64,000 nucleotides of DNA from Chloroflexi bacterium CFX6 (GTDB lineage: Bacteria > Chloroflexota > Anaerolineae > Anaerolineales > Villigracilaceae), in contig SZPG01000020.1 in NCBI GenBank assembly GCA_030263595.1, positions 26,375-90,374 of the forward strand. The letters run 5' to 3'. The notes below the pieces were generated by a model. That model searched no databases. It saw only the letters and a list, made by a program, of their open reading frames with translations, and was not told the DNA's origin. The translations under genes were made by a program, and so were the position numbers. Below are positions 42,416 to 50,197 of this stretch, one piece after another. Position 1 is the stretch's first letter. Every line of letters starts with the position of its first letter.

Positions 42416-42437
42416 GCCCTGAGCCTGCCGAAGGGTT
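42416..42437. repeat. CCTGAGC-type repeat fragment
   Basis: CCCTGAGCCTGCCGAAGGG, an imperfect palindrome like CCTGAGCGAAGCCGAAGG at 20117-20134. Confidence 0.5.
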
Positions 42438-42452
42438 GCGGTACCGAATTGA

Positions 42453-43058
42453 TTATCCAAACATGAATCCCGCCGCGAAACAGGCGGTCGTCAACAAAAG
42501 CAAGCCGGGCAGGACCTTGAGGATGATCTCCCTCGAAAGGATCGGTCTGCCCACTTTCAGAAACGACAACAACAAACCGCCGACGCCGATCAACGCGCCG
42601 CCCACACCGACGAGCGAAAACAATGGCGGAGCGTTTCCCTGAATGGAAAGGAGGATGGGAAGCAGGAATATCGTCATGCCCGCGATGCCGTGCGTGAGGG
42701 CGAGGACGATGACGGGAAGTTTGCCCGGGGCGGGGATCGAGCGGGTCAAGGTCACGGCGAGGAAACTGCCGACGGCGAAGAGCAGGTAAAGGGTCCGATA
42801 GGAAGCGAGATATTGCCAGACCAGTCCCGTCGCGAGGCTGAGGGGAATGATCGTCGAGACGATGACGACGACGGGCGAGTCCAGAATATCGAAGCCGAGG
42901 ATGAAGATCAACAGCACCGCGACCAGCAGAACGCCAAAGCCGACCGTGTAGGCGACGATGGGCAACGCGTCGAAGCCGTCTATGCCCACCGCCACCTGAT
43001 AGGCGGCAAGGACGACGGTGAGGAGCAGGAGGACGCGGTCGAGCGGAGAGAGTTTCAT
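42453..43058 (-). CDS. Membrane protein, paralogue of the gene at 46834
   Basis: 201 residues, about seven helices. It aligns along most of its length with the protein at 46834-47445: shared GF.VLLV..LLIF.LG..IL.SP, a THGIAGM/FHGVAGL motif with His, VGVGG.LIG.GG and VGR. The conserved His within a helix would suit heme or metal ligation, though this is inference. The two copies flank the GHxH protein and heme O synthase genes. A GTG at 43070 is an alternative start. Confidence 0.75.
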   Translation of the reverse strand: MKLSPLDRVLLLLTVVLAAYQVAVGIDGFDALPIVAYTVGFGVLLVAVLLIFILGFDILDSPVVVIVSTIIPLSLATGLVWQYLASYRTLYLLFAVGSFLAVTLTRSIPAPGKLPVIVLALTHGIAGMTIFLLPILLSIQGNAPPLFSLVGVGGALIGVGGLLLSFLKVGRPILSREIILKVLPGLLLLTTACFAAGFMFG

Positions 43059-43098
43059 CGCAGGTTCCACCCCAAAGTCAGGAGACTTTGAGTCCGAA

Positions 43099-44019
43099 TT
43101 ACATCACTTCAATAACAACCAGGATCATCGCGGCAAGCATGTAAATGGACGCGTATTTGAACAAACCGAAGTTGACGCGCTCGGAGGGGCGGAAGGTCAT
43201 CACGACGGCGAGGATGAGCAAACCCATCGAGAGGACGCCGAGCAGGCGCAGGAAGCCCCACGCCATGCCGATGCCGTATCCCGCGACGACCATCGCCGCC
43301 GCCGCCAGCACGGAGGAGATCGCAATGGTGGCGCGGGTGACCATCAGCCCATACGTGGAGGGGAAGGTCGGGACGCAGGCGGCTTCGTAATCTTTGGCGA
43401 ATTTCATGCTGAAGGTGAGCGTGTGGGTGGGGATCCAGAAGAGGACGCCGAGCGCGAGCGTGACGCCGACCCAGTCAATGTAGCCGAGACCGAGAGCGCG
43501 TCCCGCGAGGATGGGCATGGCGCCCGAAACGCCTCCCCAGACGATGCTCCATGCGGTGCGGCGTTTGAGCCAGATGCTGTACACGACCACGTCGAAGAAC
43601 AAGCCTGCAAAGACGATGAGACCGTAGAGCGCGTCCATTGCAACGGCAATGCCGACGCCGAGGATGGAGAGGACCAGGCCCACGCGCAAGACTTCGTTTT
43701 CATCCACCACGCCCGACGAGGTGGCGCGTTTTTTCGTGCGCCCCATTTTGGCGTCAATGTCGCGGTCCCACCACATGTTGAGGACGGTGCTTCCCGCAAT
43801 GGCAAGGAAGAGGCTGACCGCCAAGCCCAGAATCGCGCCGACGTTGAACACGGGACAACGCGCGCTCATGTAGCCCGCCAATCCCGTGGCGAGCAGCAAG
43901 CCCGATTGCAGGGGTTTGGTGAGCGACCAGTAGGCTCTGATTTTGGATTTCAGATTGACGATCCCCTTCGGGGACAATGTTGACGATTGACGATTGGACG
44001 ATTGGGCGATGGTGGTCAT
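43099..44019 (-). CDS. ctaB: Protoheme IX farnesyltransferase (heme O synthase)
   Basis: 306 residues, UbiA family. The signature NMWWDRDIDAKMGRTKKR and the YSIWLKRRT and GGVSGAMPILAG motifs identify CtaB/CyoE, which farnesylates heme b to heme O for heme-copper oxidases. Eight to nine helices. The first 25 residues (QSSNRQSSTLSPKGIVNLKS) are repeat-derived low-complexity sequence, so the real start may be later, near the SKIRAYWSLTKPLQ segment. Its place inside the cluster is the best evidence that the cluster handles heme. Confidence 0.94.
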   Translation of the reverse strand: MTTIAQSSNRQSSTLSPKGIVNLKSKIRAYWSLTKPLQSGLLLATGLAGYMSARCPVFNVGAILGLAVSLFLAIAGSTVLNMWWDRDIDAKMGRTKKRATSSGVVDENEVLRVGLVLSILGVGIAVAMDALYGLIVFAGLFFDVVVYSIWLKRRTAWSIVWGGVSGAMPILAGRALGLGYIDWVGVTLALGVLFWIPTHTLTFSMKFAKDYEAACVPTFPSTYGLMVTRATIAISSVLAAAAMVVAGYGIGMAWGFLRLLGVLSMGLLILAVVMTFRPSERVNFGLFKYASIYMLAAMILVVIEVM

Positions 44020-44030
44020 GGATTACTCCT

Positions 44031-44150
44031 AAAGGTACACAGGTACACAAGCAAACAAGTACACACGGAAACAGGATGAACAGGTACACAGGTCACATAC
44101 TCAGGCGGAAAGTATACCTGCGTACTTGTGTACCTGTCCACTTGTTTACT
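44031..44150. repeat. AGGTACACAAG inverted repeat region
   Basis: AGGTACACAAG (44041-44051) pairs with CTTGTGTACCT (44125-44135), and AAACAAGT (44054) with ACTTGTTT (44141). Related words repeat in direct orientation. It fills the gap between ctaB and the lipoprotein gene. Confidence 0.75.
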
Positions 44151-44153
44151 TCA

Positions 44154-45134
44154 TCATCTCACACACCTAAACCCGGCGCCGGGACTGTAATACATCGGCG
44201 GGGCGCTGTTGCGGACCCAGACGCGCAGGTCCATGTCGTAGGTGTCCTTCGAGCCGCCTTTCATAAAGCGGTCGCTGAAGCCTTCCTGCGGTTGTACGTC
44301 GCCGATCCATTGCCAGACGTTGCCAGCCATGTCGTAGAGTCCATAAGGCGAAGCGGAGTCGAGCGTGGCGTAGTCGTCGTAGGTCCTGCCGTTGTAGAAG
44401 CCGACGGGACTCGTCCGCGAGCCGAACGAACTCATGTCCTCGAACGGGTCGCGGCTGGAGTAGAAGTTGGCGTTCTCGCGTTTGATCTCATCGCCCCAGG
44501 GGAAGGGACGGGCATCCGTGCCGCGCGCGGCTTTTTCCCATTCGGTCTCGGAGGGCAGACGGTAGTCGTAATATTCGCAGTAGCCCCACGCGCCGAACCA
44601 ACTGACCATCGTCATGGGATGGTTTTCGTATCCGGGCTGGACCGTGAAACTGCTCCCGTTAAATTTGACTCTCTGCGACGGGTCGTTCAACGGGATGAAG
44701 ACCCAATCGCCCGCTTTGATCTCGATCTCGTGATCAACGCCGTGGAAAGGATCGCCGGGGTAGTAGCCGACGATATTGTCGCCGTCCGCCTTGACGTAAC
44801 CGTCCGCCAGCGCGGCGTTGAGGAAGTCCGCGTATTGTTGCGCGGTCACGCCCGTGATCATGATCTCGTAGGCGTCGGTCGTTTCGATATATTCATGCTG
44901 ACCGAAGTAGAACTCTCCCGCAGGGACCTGCGCCCAGGCGTTCGGGTCAATGCCGGTGTCGTAGGAGGGCAGCGGGGCGTTGAGGTCAACGGGCGCGCAG
45001 GAGGCGAGGAGGAGGACTGCCATTGTGAGGGCAAAGAGAATTGGACGCGGATTAACGCGGATGGGCGCGGAGTTTTTGAAATTATTTCGGCGTTTATCCG
45101 CGCTCGCCAGCGTCCGATTAAGTATGTGTTTCAT
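44154..45134 (-). CDS. Lipoprotein with formylglycine-generating-enzyme (SUMF1) domain
   Basis: 326 residues. Lipobox LLLASC near residue 45, then an FGE-sulfatase domain: VPAGEFYFGQ, GVTAQQYADFLNA, HPMTMVSWFGAWGYCEYYDY, RLPSETEWEKAARG, YDMAGNVWQW and RNSAPPMYYSPGAGFRC. The catalytic Cys pair of true FGE is not evident; many relatives have other roles. An unusually long N-terminal region before the hydrophobic core is encoded by a dispersed repeat. Its ATGA overlaps the stop of the GHxH protein gene, so they are coupled. Confidence 0.85.
   Translation of the reverse strand: MKHILNRTLASADKRRNNFKNSAPIRVNPRPILFALTMAVLLLASCAPVDLNAPLPSYDTGIDPNAWAQVPAGEFYFGQHEYIETTDAYEIMITGVTAQQYADFLNAALADGYVKADGDNIVGYYPGDPFHGVDHEIEIKAGDWVFIPLNDPSQRVKFNGSSFTVQPGYENHPMTMVSWFGAWGYCEYYDYRLPSETEWEKAARGTDARPFPWGDEIKRENANFYSSRDPFEDMSSFGSRTSPVGFYNGRTYDDYATLDSASPYGLYDMAGNVWQWIGDVQPQEGFSDRFMKGGSKDTYDMDLRVWVRNSAPPMYYSPGAGFRCVR
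45039..45117. repeat. GGACGCGGATTAACGCGGAT repeat inside the signal peptide region
   Basis: GGACGCGGATTAACGCGGAT on the + strand, then GGGCGCGG and GTTTATCCGCG, in frame near the start of the SUMF1-type lipoprotein. Relatives at 17900 and 37951. Confidence 0.75.
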
Positions 45135-46606
45135 TTCGCCGCCTCCTCCGAGAGTTCGTGAGTCCTCTCTTCCGTCCACCTTCCTTTTGGTTTGAACAAG
45201 TCAATCAACCTCCATACCATTACGATTGCGAGCAGGACGAGCAACATGCCGAGACCGAAGTCAATCATGTACATCAACAGGTTGACCAGCGGCTGCTGCT
45301 CCGCTTCCGTGATGAAGAGACGTTTCATTTCAAAGATGGTCACTGACGCTAGCGCGATATCCGATAGGAAGATGATGCTCCATCCGTAGATCTGGCGGAC
45401 TTTGCCTTTCAAGCCAAGCATGTCGCCGTAGTACATCAGGATGATGGTGGCGATGATGGCGGAAAGCGCGTGCCAGTGACCGGTCAGTTCGATGCGTTCC
45501 TCGCGCGCGGGCCACATGCGGAAGATCTCGTCCAACCTGATCGCCATGAAGATGCCGATGCCGCTGGTCGTGAAGTTCATGAAGAGCATCTGCCAGGTGG
45601 GCCCGAACTTGAGCGGGTCGCGCACGAGCGCGCCGAGTTTTTGGATGAAGTTCGGTTTTTGGATGTGCGCCGTGCCGTCCTTGATGAGTTTGTTCCAACT
45701 CCAGATGAGCAGGAGCAAAGCCGCGAACATCGAAGGCGTCGCGCCGACGTAGATGATGGTGTGGGCGATCGGTTCGAGCGGCGTGACCACGCCCCACACG
45801 CCCAGGTTCAACACGATGGTGCCGAGGATCATCAACGGCATGGCGATCTTGTGCAGGATGCCTTTGAAGTTCAACCAGCGCCCGATGATGAGCGTGATCA
45901 TGATGGCGATGAGCGCCAGCATGATGTGCAGGTGACCGATGATCGAATATTGCATGGTGGTCTTCTCGGGCAGGCGGATGACGTTCTCCGCCAGGAAGAC
46001 CTCGAAGCCATTGCCGAAATACGCGCCCGGGATCGCCCCGAACAAGGCAGAAATGACGGTCGTTACCGCGGTGGCGAAGAAAGCCACACGTTCCAAATCC
46101 ACGCCTTTTTTGGTGCGGGCATAATCCTTGTCGGTGATGTAATACTCCTTGTTCCAGGGCCAGAGCGCAATGCACAACAGCACGCCTGCGAAGAAGATCA
46201 GCGACAGACCGAAGATGTACAGTCCGTGGAACGCCCAGTTGTGACCGAAGTAGGCGAAACTCATGCCGAAGATCATGGTCGTGAGATAGCCGACGGTGAT
46301 GATGGCGTTGATGGAGGTCTTGAAAAAGGGCTTCATCTTCAGCAAGCCCGTGATCATGTACGTCTCGATGGCGACGACCGCCATGGCGATCGAGTGGTAC
46401 AGGATGACGATGCGCCCCTCGCGCTCCGCCTGGACGATATCCATGCCGAAGAGTTTGATGACCACCTCGCGCACGCCCATCTCCGCCATCGGACCGGACA
46501 ACATGCCCCAGATGGCGGTGACGACGGCGATCATGGCGATTGCCACGAGGATCAAGCCCTTGGTGGAATTGAAGAGGTAGTTGAATCGTGTTTTGATGAA
46601 CTCCAT
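45131..46606 (-). CDS. Polytopic membrane protein with two GHxH motifs, heme-copper-oxidase-like
   Basis: 491 residues, about 12 helices. His residues in helices: H71 (LYHSIAMAVV), H122/H127, G224-H-L-H227 and G376-H-W-H379. The two GHxH blocks are followed by similar helices ending in KG, suggesting an internal duplication. GHxH resembles the heme-ligating helix of cbb3/NorB-type subunit I, but the CuB motifs (HxxxY/HH) are not seen. I infer a heme-binding membrane protein of a divergent kind. Start ATG has GGAGT upstream. It is coupled to the SUMF1-type lipoprotein, and heme O synthase is two genes away. Confidence 0.6.
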   Translation of the reverse strand: MEFIKTRFNYLFNSTKGLILVAIAMIAVVTAIWGMLSGPMAEMGVREVVIKLFGMDIVQAEREGRIVILYHSIAMAVVAIETYMITGLLKMKPFFKTSINAIITVGYLTTMIFGMSFAYFGHNWAFHGLYIFGLSLIFFAGVLLCIALWPWNKEYYITDKDYARTKKGVDLERVAFFATAVTTVISALFGAIPGAYFGNGFEVFLAENVIRLPEKTTMQYSIIGHLHIMLALIAIMITLIIGRWLNFKGILHKIAMPLMILGTIVLNLGVWGVVTPLEPIAHTIIYVGATPSMFAALLLLIWSWNKLIKDGTAHIQKPNFIQKLGALVRDPLKFGPTWQMLFMNFTTSGIGIFMAIRLDEIFRMWPAREERIELTGHWHALSAIIATIILMYYGDMLGLKGKVRQIYGWSIIFLSDIALASVTIFEMKRLFITEAEQQPLVNLLMYMIDFGLGMLLVLLAIVMVWRLIDLFKPKGRWTEERTHELSEEAAK

Positions 46607-46639
46607 GAGCGATACTCCTAATTGGTGGACGGTCAGCCT

Positions 46640-46684
46640 AATGAAAAATATCACAAATTGGACTGAACGTCTTTGACAAAAGAC
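46640..46684. promoter_or_regulatory. Operator-like sequences before the GHxH gene
   Basis: GTCTTT-GACA-AAAGAC palindrome (46669-46684), and TTTGTGATATTTTTCA on the minus strand (46642-46657), a half-site like the Crp-type sites at 47494-47544. Confidence 0.45.
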
Positions 46685-46833
46685 AAATACCTGCGCCGGG
46701 GCGGTACACGGATTTGACGGACGATCGCGCCGAAAGATTTTCACCACGAAGACACAGTGTCACGGTTTTTTTCTTTCTCTGTATATCCGCTGCCCATCAG
46801 ACTCTGAGACTATCAGACTCTGAGACTATCCGA

Positions 46834-47445
46834 CTAACCTTTCTTCGAGAAACCCAGCGCGAACGCGCCCGTCATCAGGAAGAGCAGAGGCGTGAGGATC
46901 AACATTACAAAGGACGGGCTGAAGAACAGCAACTGCCTGCCGACCGAAATAAAGGCGAGAGCGATGCCGCCGAGTCCGATCAACAGACCGCCGACGCCGA
47001 CCCAGTAAAATCCCTTCGGCGCGCCCTTGGCGAAGAACGGACCCAGGAAGATGACCAGCCCCGCCACGCCGTGGAACAGAGGCACGGCGATCTTCTTCAA
47101 CGCATCCATCCCGCTGATGCTGGTGACTGCGATTGCAAGAAAGCCGATTACTGCGAACCACTTGAAGGCTTTCTTCCAGGAGGGGTAATATTCCTCGGCG
47201 ACTCCCATCGAAATGCCGAGCGGGATCAAACTTGCGACCGTCAGCACGTAGGGCGAAGCCAAAATCCCCAGGCCGAGGAAGATCAACAGCAGCCCCGAAA
47301 CCAAAAGCACCGCAAACCCCATCAAATAATAGAGATTGTGCAGCGCTTTGCGTGGAGCGCGGTTGTACCTTTGCCAGAAGAACCAGCACAGGTACGCGGC
47401 GATCAAGCCGGTGAGCAGAAGGAACAGGTTGTCGAGCGTGAACAT
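46834..47445 (-). CDS. Membrane protein, paralogue of the gene at 42453
   Basis: 203 residues, about seven helices. Shares with the 42453 protein a His-containing helix (LFHGVAGLVIFLGP), VGVGGLLIGLGG and the overall helix pattern. First gene after the strongest operator region, so it may be the first gene of the GHxH transcript. An ATG with AAGGAGA upstream supports this start. Function not known. Confidence 0.77.
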   Translation of the reverse strand: MFTLDNLFLLLTGLIAAYLCWFFWQRYNRAPRKALHNLYYLMGFAVLLVSGLLLIFLGLGILASPYVLTVASLIPLGISMGVAEEYYPSWKKAFKWFAVIGFLAIAVTSISGMDALKKIAVPLFHGVAGLVIFLGPFFAKGAPKGFYWVGVGGLLIGLGGIALAFISVGRQLLFFSPSFVMLILTPLLFLMTGAFALGFSKKG

Positions 47446-47493
47446 GACATTCTCCTTGTAGGTTTATCGTAGACAACGCCACGCGGTTGCCTC

Positions 47494-47544
47494 TTTGTGA
47501 ATTATGACACAAATCTTTGTCGAATTTCAGTGACATAAATCACA
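47494..47544 (-). promoter_or_regulatory. Two Crp/Fnr-like palindromes
   Basis: TTTGTG-N8-CACAAA (47494-47513) and AGTGA-N6-TCACA (47529-47544), close to the Crp consensus TGTGA-N6-TCACA. They lie 50-100 nt before the start of the 46834 gene. A Crp/Fnr-family gene is at 50198. Confidence 0.6.
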
Positions 47545-47593
47545 CTCCGCTTCACGCCTGACCTTCAACCTGCTCCTGTTTCCCGAGCCGGTA

Positions 47594-47691
47594 CTGCATT
47601 CATGTCGCTCCCGCGCGGCGCAAGATGAATCCTGCCGTACTGCGACATTCATGTCGCTCCCGCGCGGTGCAGGATGAGTCTTGCCGTACGC
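47594..47691. repeat. Tandem direct repeat of about 48 bp
   Basis: Two copies of a unit with CATTCATGTCGCTCCCGCGC, then AAGATGAATCCTGCCGTAC or AGGATGAGTCTTGCCGTAC. Confidence 0.75.
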
Positions 47692-47692
47692 T

Positions 47693-48155
47693 TTACGCGG
47701 CGGCGTTCCACTCCTCCAATATTCTGCGCGTGGACGGGAGCAGCAGATAGATCAACAATCCCGCGCTCATCACCGGCGCAACCAGGAACATCGAGAAGCG
47801 TCCCTTGACGAGAACATCGGTCAAACCGACGGGAAACCCACCGAACATGGACATGGCAGCCGCAAAAACGCCGACGGGCAAAGACCACGATTTACCTTTG
47901 ACCAGCCCGAAGATGAATGCCGCCCAGACCGCCGCGCCCCACCAGTTGACCATTTGCGACATGAGGTACATCGAACTGATGAAGCCCTTCGCTTCGGTCT
48001 GATGACGTGAGATCGCGCCGACGCCGTCAATGAACGTCAACACATAAGCGAGTCCGCTGACGAATGCCAACGCGATGATCTTCCTGTCGCACCAGCAGCC
48101 CGGTCAAAATGCCGACGATGGCGAGCGCCGCTCCTAATTTGTTGTTACCCTTCAT
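47693..48155 (-). pseudogene. Broken paralogue of the membrane protein at 48297
   Basis: A normal start (ATG at 48155 with AGGAGG upstream) encodes MKGNNKLGAALAIVGILTG, close to the start of the 48297 protein. After about 22 residues the frame is lost. From about 48085 a different frame resumes at IIALAFVSGLAYVLTFIDGV and continues to the stop at 47693, matching the C-terminal half of 48297. About 120 codons of membrane segments in between are missing. The remaining C-terminal frame is open from about 48070. Confidence 0.8.
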
Positions 48156-48208
48156 GCGAGAACCTCCTGAATTGGATTTGGGCGCGTTTCAAATCGGCGG
48201 AGGAAGAA

Positions 48209-48263
48209 CGTCCCGAAGGTTTTGTCGGCAAATTTTGCCGCTTTTGAAGCGACCTTCGGGACG
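48209..48263. repeat. Nested inverted repeat with CGTCCCGAAGGT arms
   Basis: CGTCCCGAAGGT (48209-48220) pairs with ACCTTCGGGACG (48252-48263); inside lies CGGCAAA-T-TTTGCCG. Same outer arms as the repeat at 15921. Confidence 0.75.
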
Positions 48264-48296
48264 GTTTCAACGGGCTCGAAACACACCCATTGGATT

Positions 48297-49112
48297 TCAA
48301 GATTGTTTGGCGCTCAGCAATTTTTGCGTGCCGGGCAGCAACAGTACGATCAGTAATATTGTGCTCAGGATTGGCGCCGGCAGGAACATGGAGAAGCGCT
48401 GGACCTCCGTCACGTTATGGATGCCCATCGGGTAGCCGCCGATCATGGACATGAGCGCGGCAAAGATGCCGACCGGAACCGCCCACGACTTCCGCTTGAG
48501 CGCCGCAAAGATGAAGACCGCCCAAGCCGCCGCGCCCCACCAACTGACCTGCTGTAAGATCACATACATCCCGTTCCAAAACGTGCCGGTATTCACGGCA
48601 AATTCCGTCGGATACTGGAAGGTGGTCTGAAACTTGGAAATCGGGGCGACGCCGTCAATGAAAGTCAGCACGTAAGCCAAGCCCGCGACGAAGGTCAGCG
48701 TGATGATCTTCCCGTTCACGCCGCCGACGAACAACATGCCGAACCACATGACCGCCGCCAGAAGGAATACCCACATGGTTGGGACGGGCAAGCCGCTGTC
48801 CATGGCGGGGATCATGGGGAAGAAGCCCGCCAGCAGGAGGACGGTCGCGGCGACCGCGCCCCAGAACCATGCCCAATCCTGTTTCTTCAGGAAGCCCCAC
48901 AGCACAGCCGCGGAAAGCGCGCCGGCCGCCGTTCCCAGCCAACCCAGCACCGCGTAGACGAAGCGAACGGTATTGCTCTCTTCCCATTCGCCCGCCGCAA
49001 AATGCGTGTGAATGACGGTATTGTATGTGTCTGCGATGAAATACAGGCACAGGATTCCCGCCGCGATGCCGAGAACCGCGAGGACGGCTCCGAGTTTGTA
49101 ATTGTTCTTCAT
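48297..49112 (-). CDS. Polytopic membrane protein, intact paralogue of the broken gene
   Basis: 271 residues with eight or nine helices. Motifs shared with the pseudogene: NNYKLGAVLAVLGI, TLTFVAGLAYVLTFIDGV, VSWWGAAAWAVFIF and RFSMFLPAPILS. Two His lie near HTHFAAGEWEE in an outside loop. ATG with GGAGT upstream. It sits between the CopD-like gene and its broken copy. Family not recognised. Confidence 0.75.
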   Translation of the reverse strand: MKNNYKLGAVLAVLGIAAGILCLYFIADTYNTVIHTHFAAGEWEESNTVRFVYAVLGWLGTAAGALSAAVLWGFLKKQDWAWFWGAVAATVLLLAGFFPMIPAMDSGLPVPTMWVFLLAAVMWFGMLFVGGVNGKIITLTFVAGLAYVLTFIDGVAPISKFQTTFQYPTEFAVNTGTFWNGMYVILQQVSWWGAAAWAVFIFAALKRKSWAVPVGIFAALMSMIGGYPMGIHNVTEVQRFSMFLPAPILSTILLIVLLLPGTQKLLSAKQS

Positions 49113-49195
49113 TTTCGTTCACTCCTTTTGTATCAATCCTGCGATGCGGCGCGAACGCCGCAATTCGCAAAGTTAATGAATAATGCCGTTGGTTT

Positions 49196-49687
49196 TCATC
49201 CGCCGACGATCGGTCTAGCGAGCGCGGCAACGAACCCGCTGACCAGCAGCACTGTCACCGCCAGCCCCGCGTTTATCAGCAGGAGGCGGACGTTGAGCCG
49301 TTCCTTTTCCGGCGTCATCGCCCGGGCGCGCCCGAGAACAAGGGCGCGGTAGAGGGAAATGCCGATCATGGCGAGAACGAGGATGTGCTTGATGGACAGC
49401 ATCGCCGAATATGCGTTCCCAAACGAGAATAACGCTTCGTACTCCGGGCTGCGGTTGGTCATCAGCAGCCCCGTCAGGATCAACCCCGCCATGCTGACGT
49501 ACACCCAGACGCTTTGCCGCTTCTGGAAGGTCGTCATCACCTTTTTGACCTGGGGGCCCGCTCCCAACGCCTCTTTGACCGAAGGCATAAAGGACAGCGC
49601 GGTGACGATCAAACCGCCCATCCAGACGGCCGTGAACAGGTCGTGGAAAAATGAAACCAGCGCAAAGACGATAATTTTTGCAGTCAT
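49196..49687 (-). CDS. CopD-like membrane protein
   Basis: 163 residues, four helices. FFHDLFTAVWMGGLIV and SIKHILVLAMIGISLYR are the conserved His-containing helices of the CopD/YphA group (copper resistance D). Those proteins move copper or hold heme in the membrane. It starts 1 nt after the BON gene stop, so the two are one transcript. In this context it supports a metal or heme theme. Confidence 0.78.
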   Translation of the reverse strand: MTAKIIVFALVSFFHDLFTAVWMGGLIVTALSFMPSVKEALGAGPQVKKVMTTFQKRQSVWVYVSMAGLILTGLLMTNRSPEYEALFSFGNAYSAMLSIKHILVLAMIGISLYRALVLGRARAMTPEKERLNVRLLLINAGLAVTVLLVSGFVAALARPIVGG

Positions 49688-49688
49688 G

Positions 49689-49988
49689 TCACTCCTTTCT
49701 TTCAGGATTGGTATCTGGAAGTTCCAGGTTGATGGTGCGGGATGGATTCGGCGCGCCGGGCGCTTCGATGCGATTTGCCACGCCGCGCACTCCGCGCACG
49801 TTCTTTGCCAGTTCCTCCGCCGCCTCGCGCGCCTCCAGCGAATCCACCCTGCCCGCCAGGTGCGCGATGCCGTTCAGCACGCCCACGCGTAGATCCGCGG
49901 AGGCGGTGCGCGCGTCAGAGGCGAATAAGGTCAATATCGCGGCGCGCAGGCTTTCGTCGGAGGAAAGAGGCGGATGTTGAGTCATCAT
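49689..49988 (-). CDS. BON domain protein
   Basis: 99 residues with one BON domain (DLRVGVLNGIAHLAGRVDSL ... VRGVRGVANRIE). No signal peptide is seen, so it is probably cytoplasmic. BON domains bind phospholipid or partner proteins. It is the first gene of the upstream part of the cluster and is divergent from the Crp/Fnr-type regulator. A second ATG at 49985 is possible. Confidence 0.83.
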   Translation of the reverse strand: MMTQHPPLSSDESLRAAILTLFASDARTASADLRVGVLNGIAHLAGRVDSLEAREAAEELAKNVRGVRGVANRIEAPGAPNPSRTINLELPDTNPERKE

Positions 49989-50028
49989 AAACCTGCCCGT
50001 AGTATACGAACCGTCATGGGATCGTTGT

Positions 50029-50042
50029 ACGACTTTTGTCGT
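50029..50042. promoter_or_regulatory. Palindrome between BON and Crp/Fnr genes
   Basis: ACGAC-TTTT-GTCGT, perfect, in the divergent intergenic region about 45 nt from the BON gene start; a candidate operator for the adjacent regulator. Confidence 0.4.
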
Positions 50043-50159
50043 GTCGCCCCTTAACCGATTGTCACGTGTCGCGCATGTCTTTCGTCCTGTTCGGTCCGTT
50101 CCGCCGGGTCTCTCAGCGACCCCGGAACGACCGCCCGGCGGGATTTTGGGAACGGGATG

Positions 50160-50165
50160 TATAAT
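50160..50165 (+). promoter_or_regulatory. -10 box of the Crp/Fnr gene
   Basis: TATAAT, 32 nt before the ATG; no convincing -35. Confidence 0.45.
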
Positions 50166-50197
50166 GACGCGCAGAGCAACAGCAAAGGCGAGAACCG

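Noticed and set aside
44154..45134. A true sulfatase-activating formylglycine enzyme
   Set aside because: The catalytic Cys pair is not evident and no sulfatase lies nearby.
45131..46606. Calling it a nitric oxide reductase or cytochrome oxidase subunit I
   Set aside because: The CuB-binding motifs of those enzymes are not visible, so only a resemblance is claimed.
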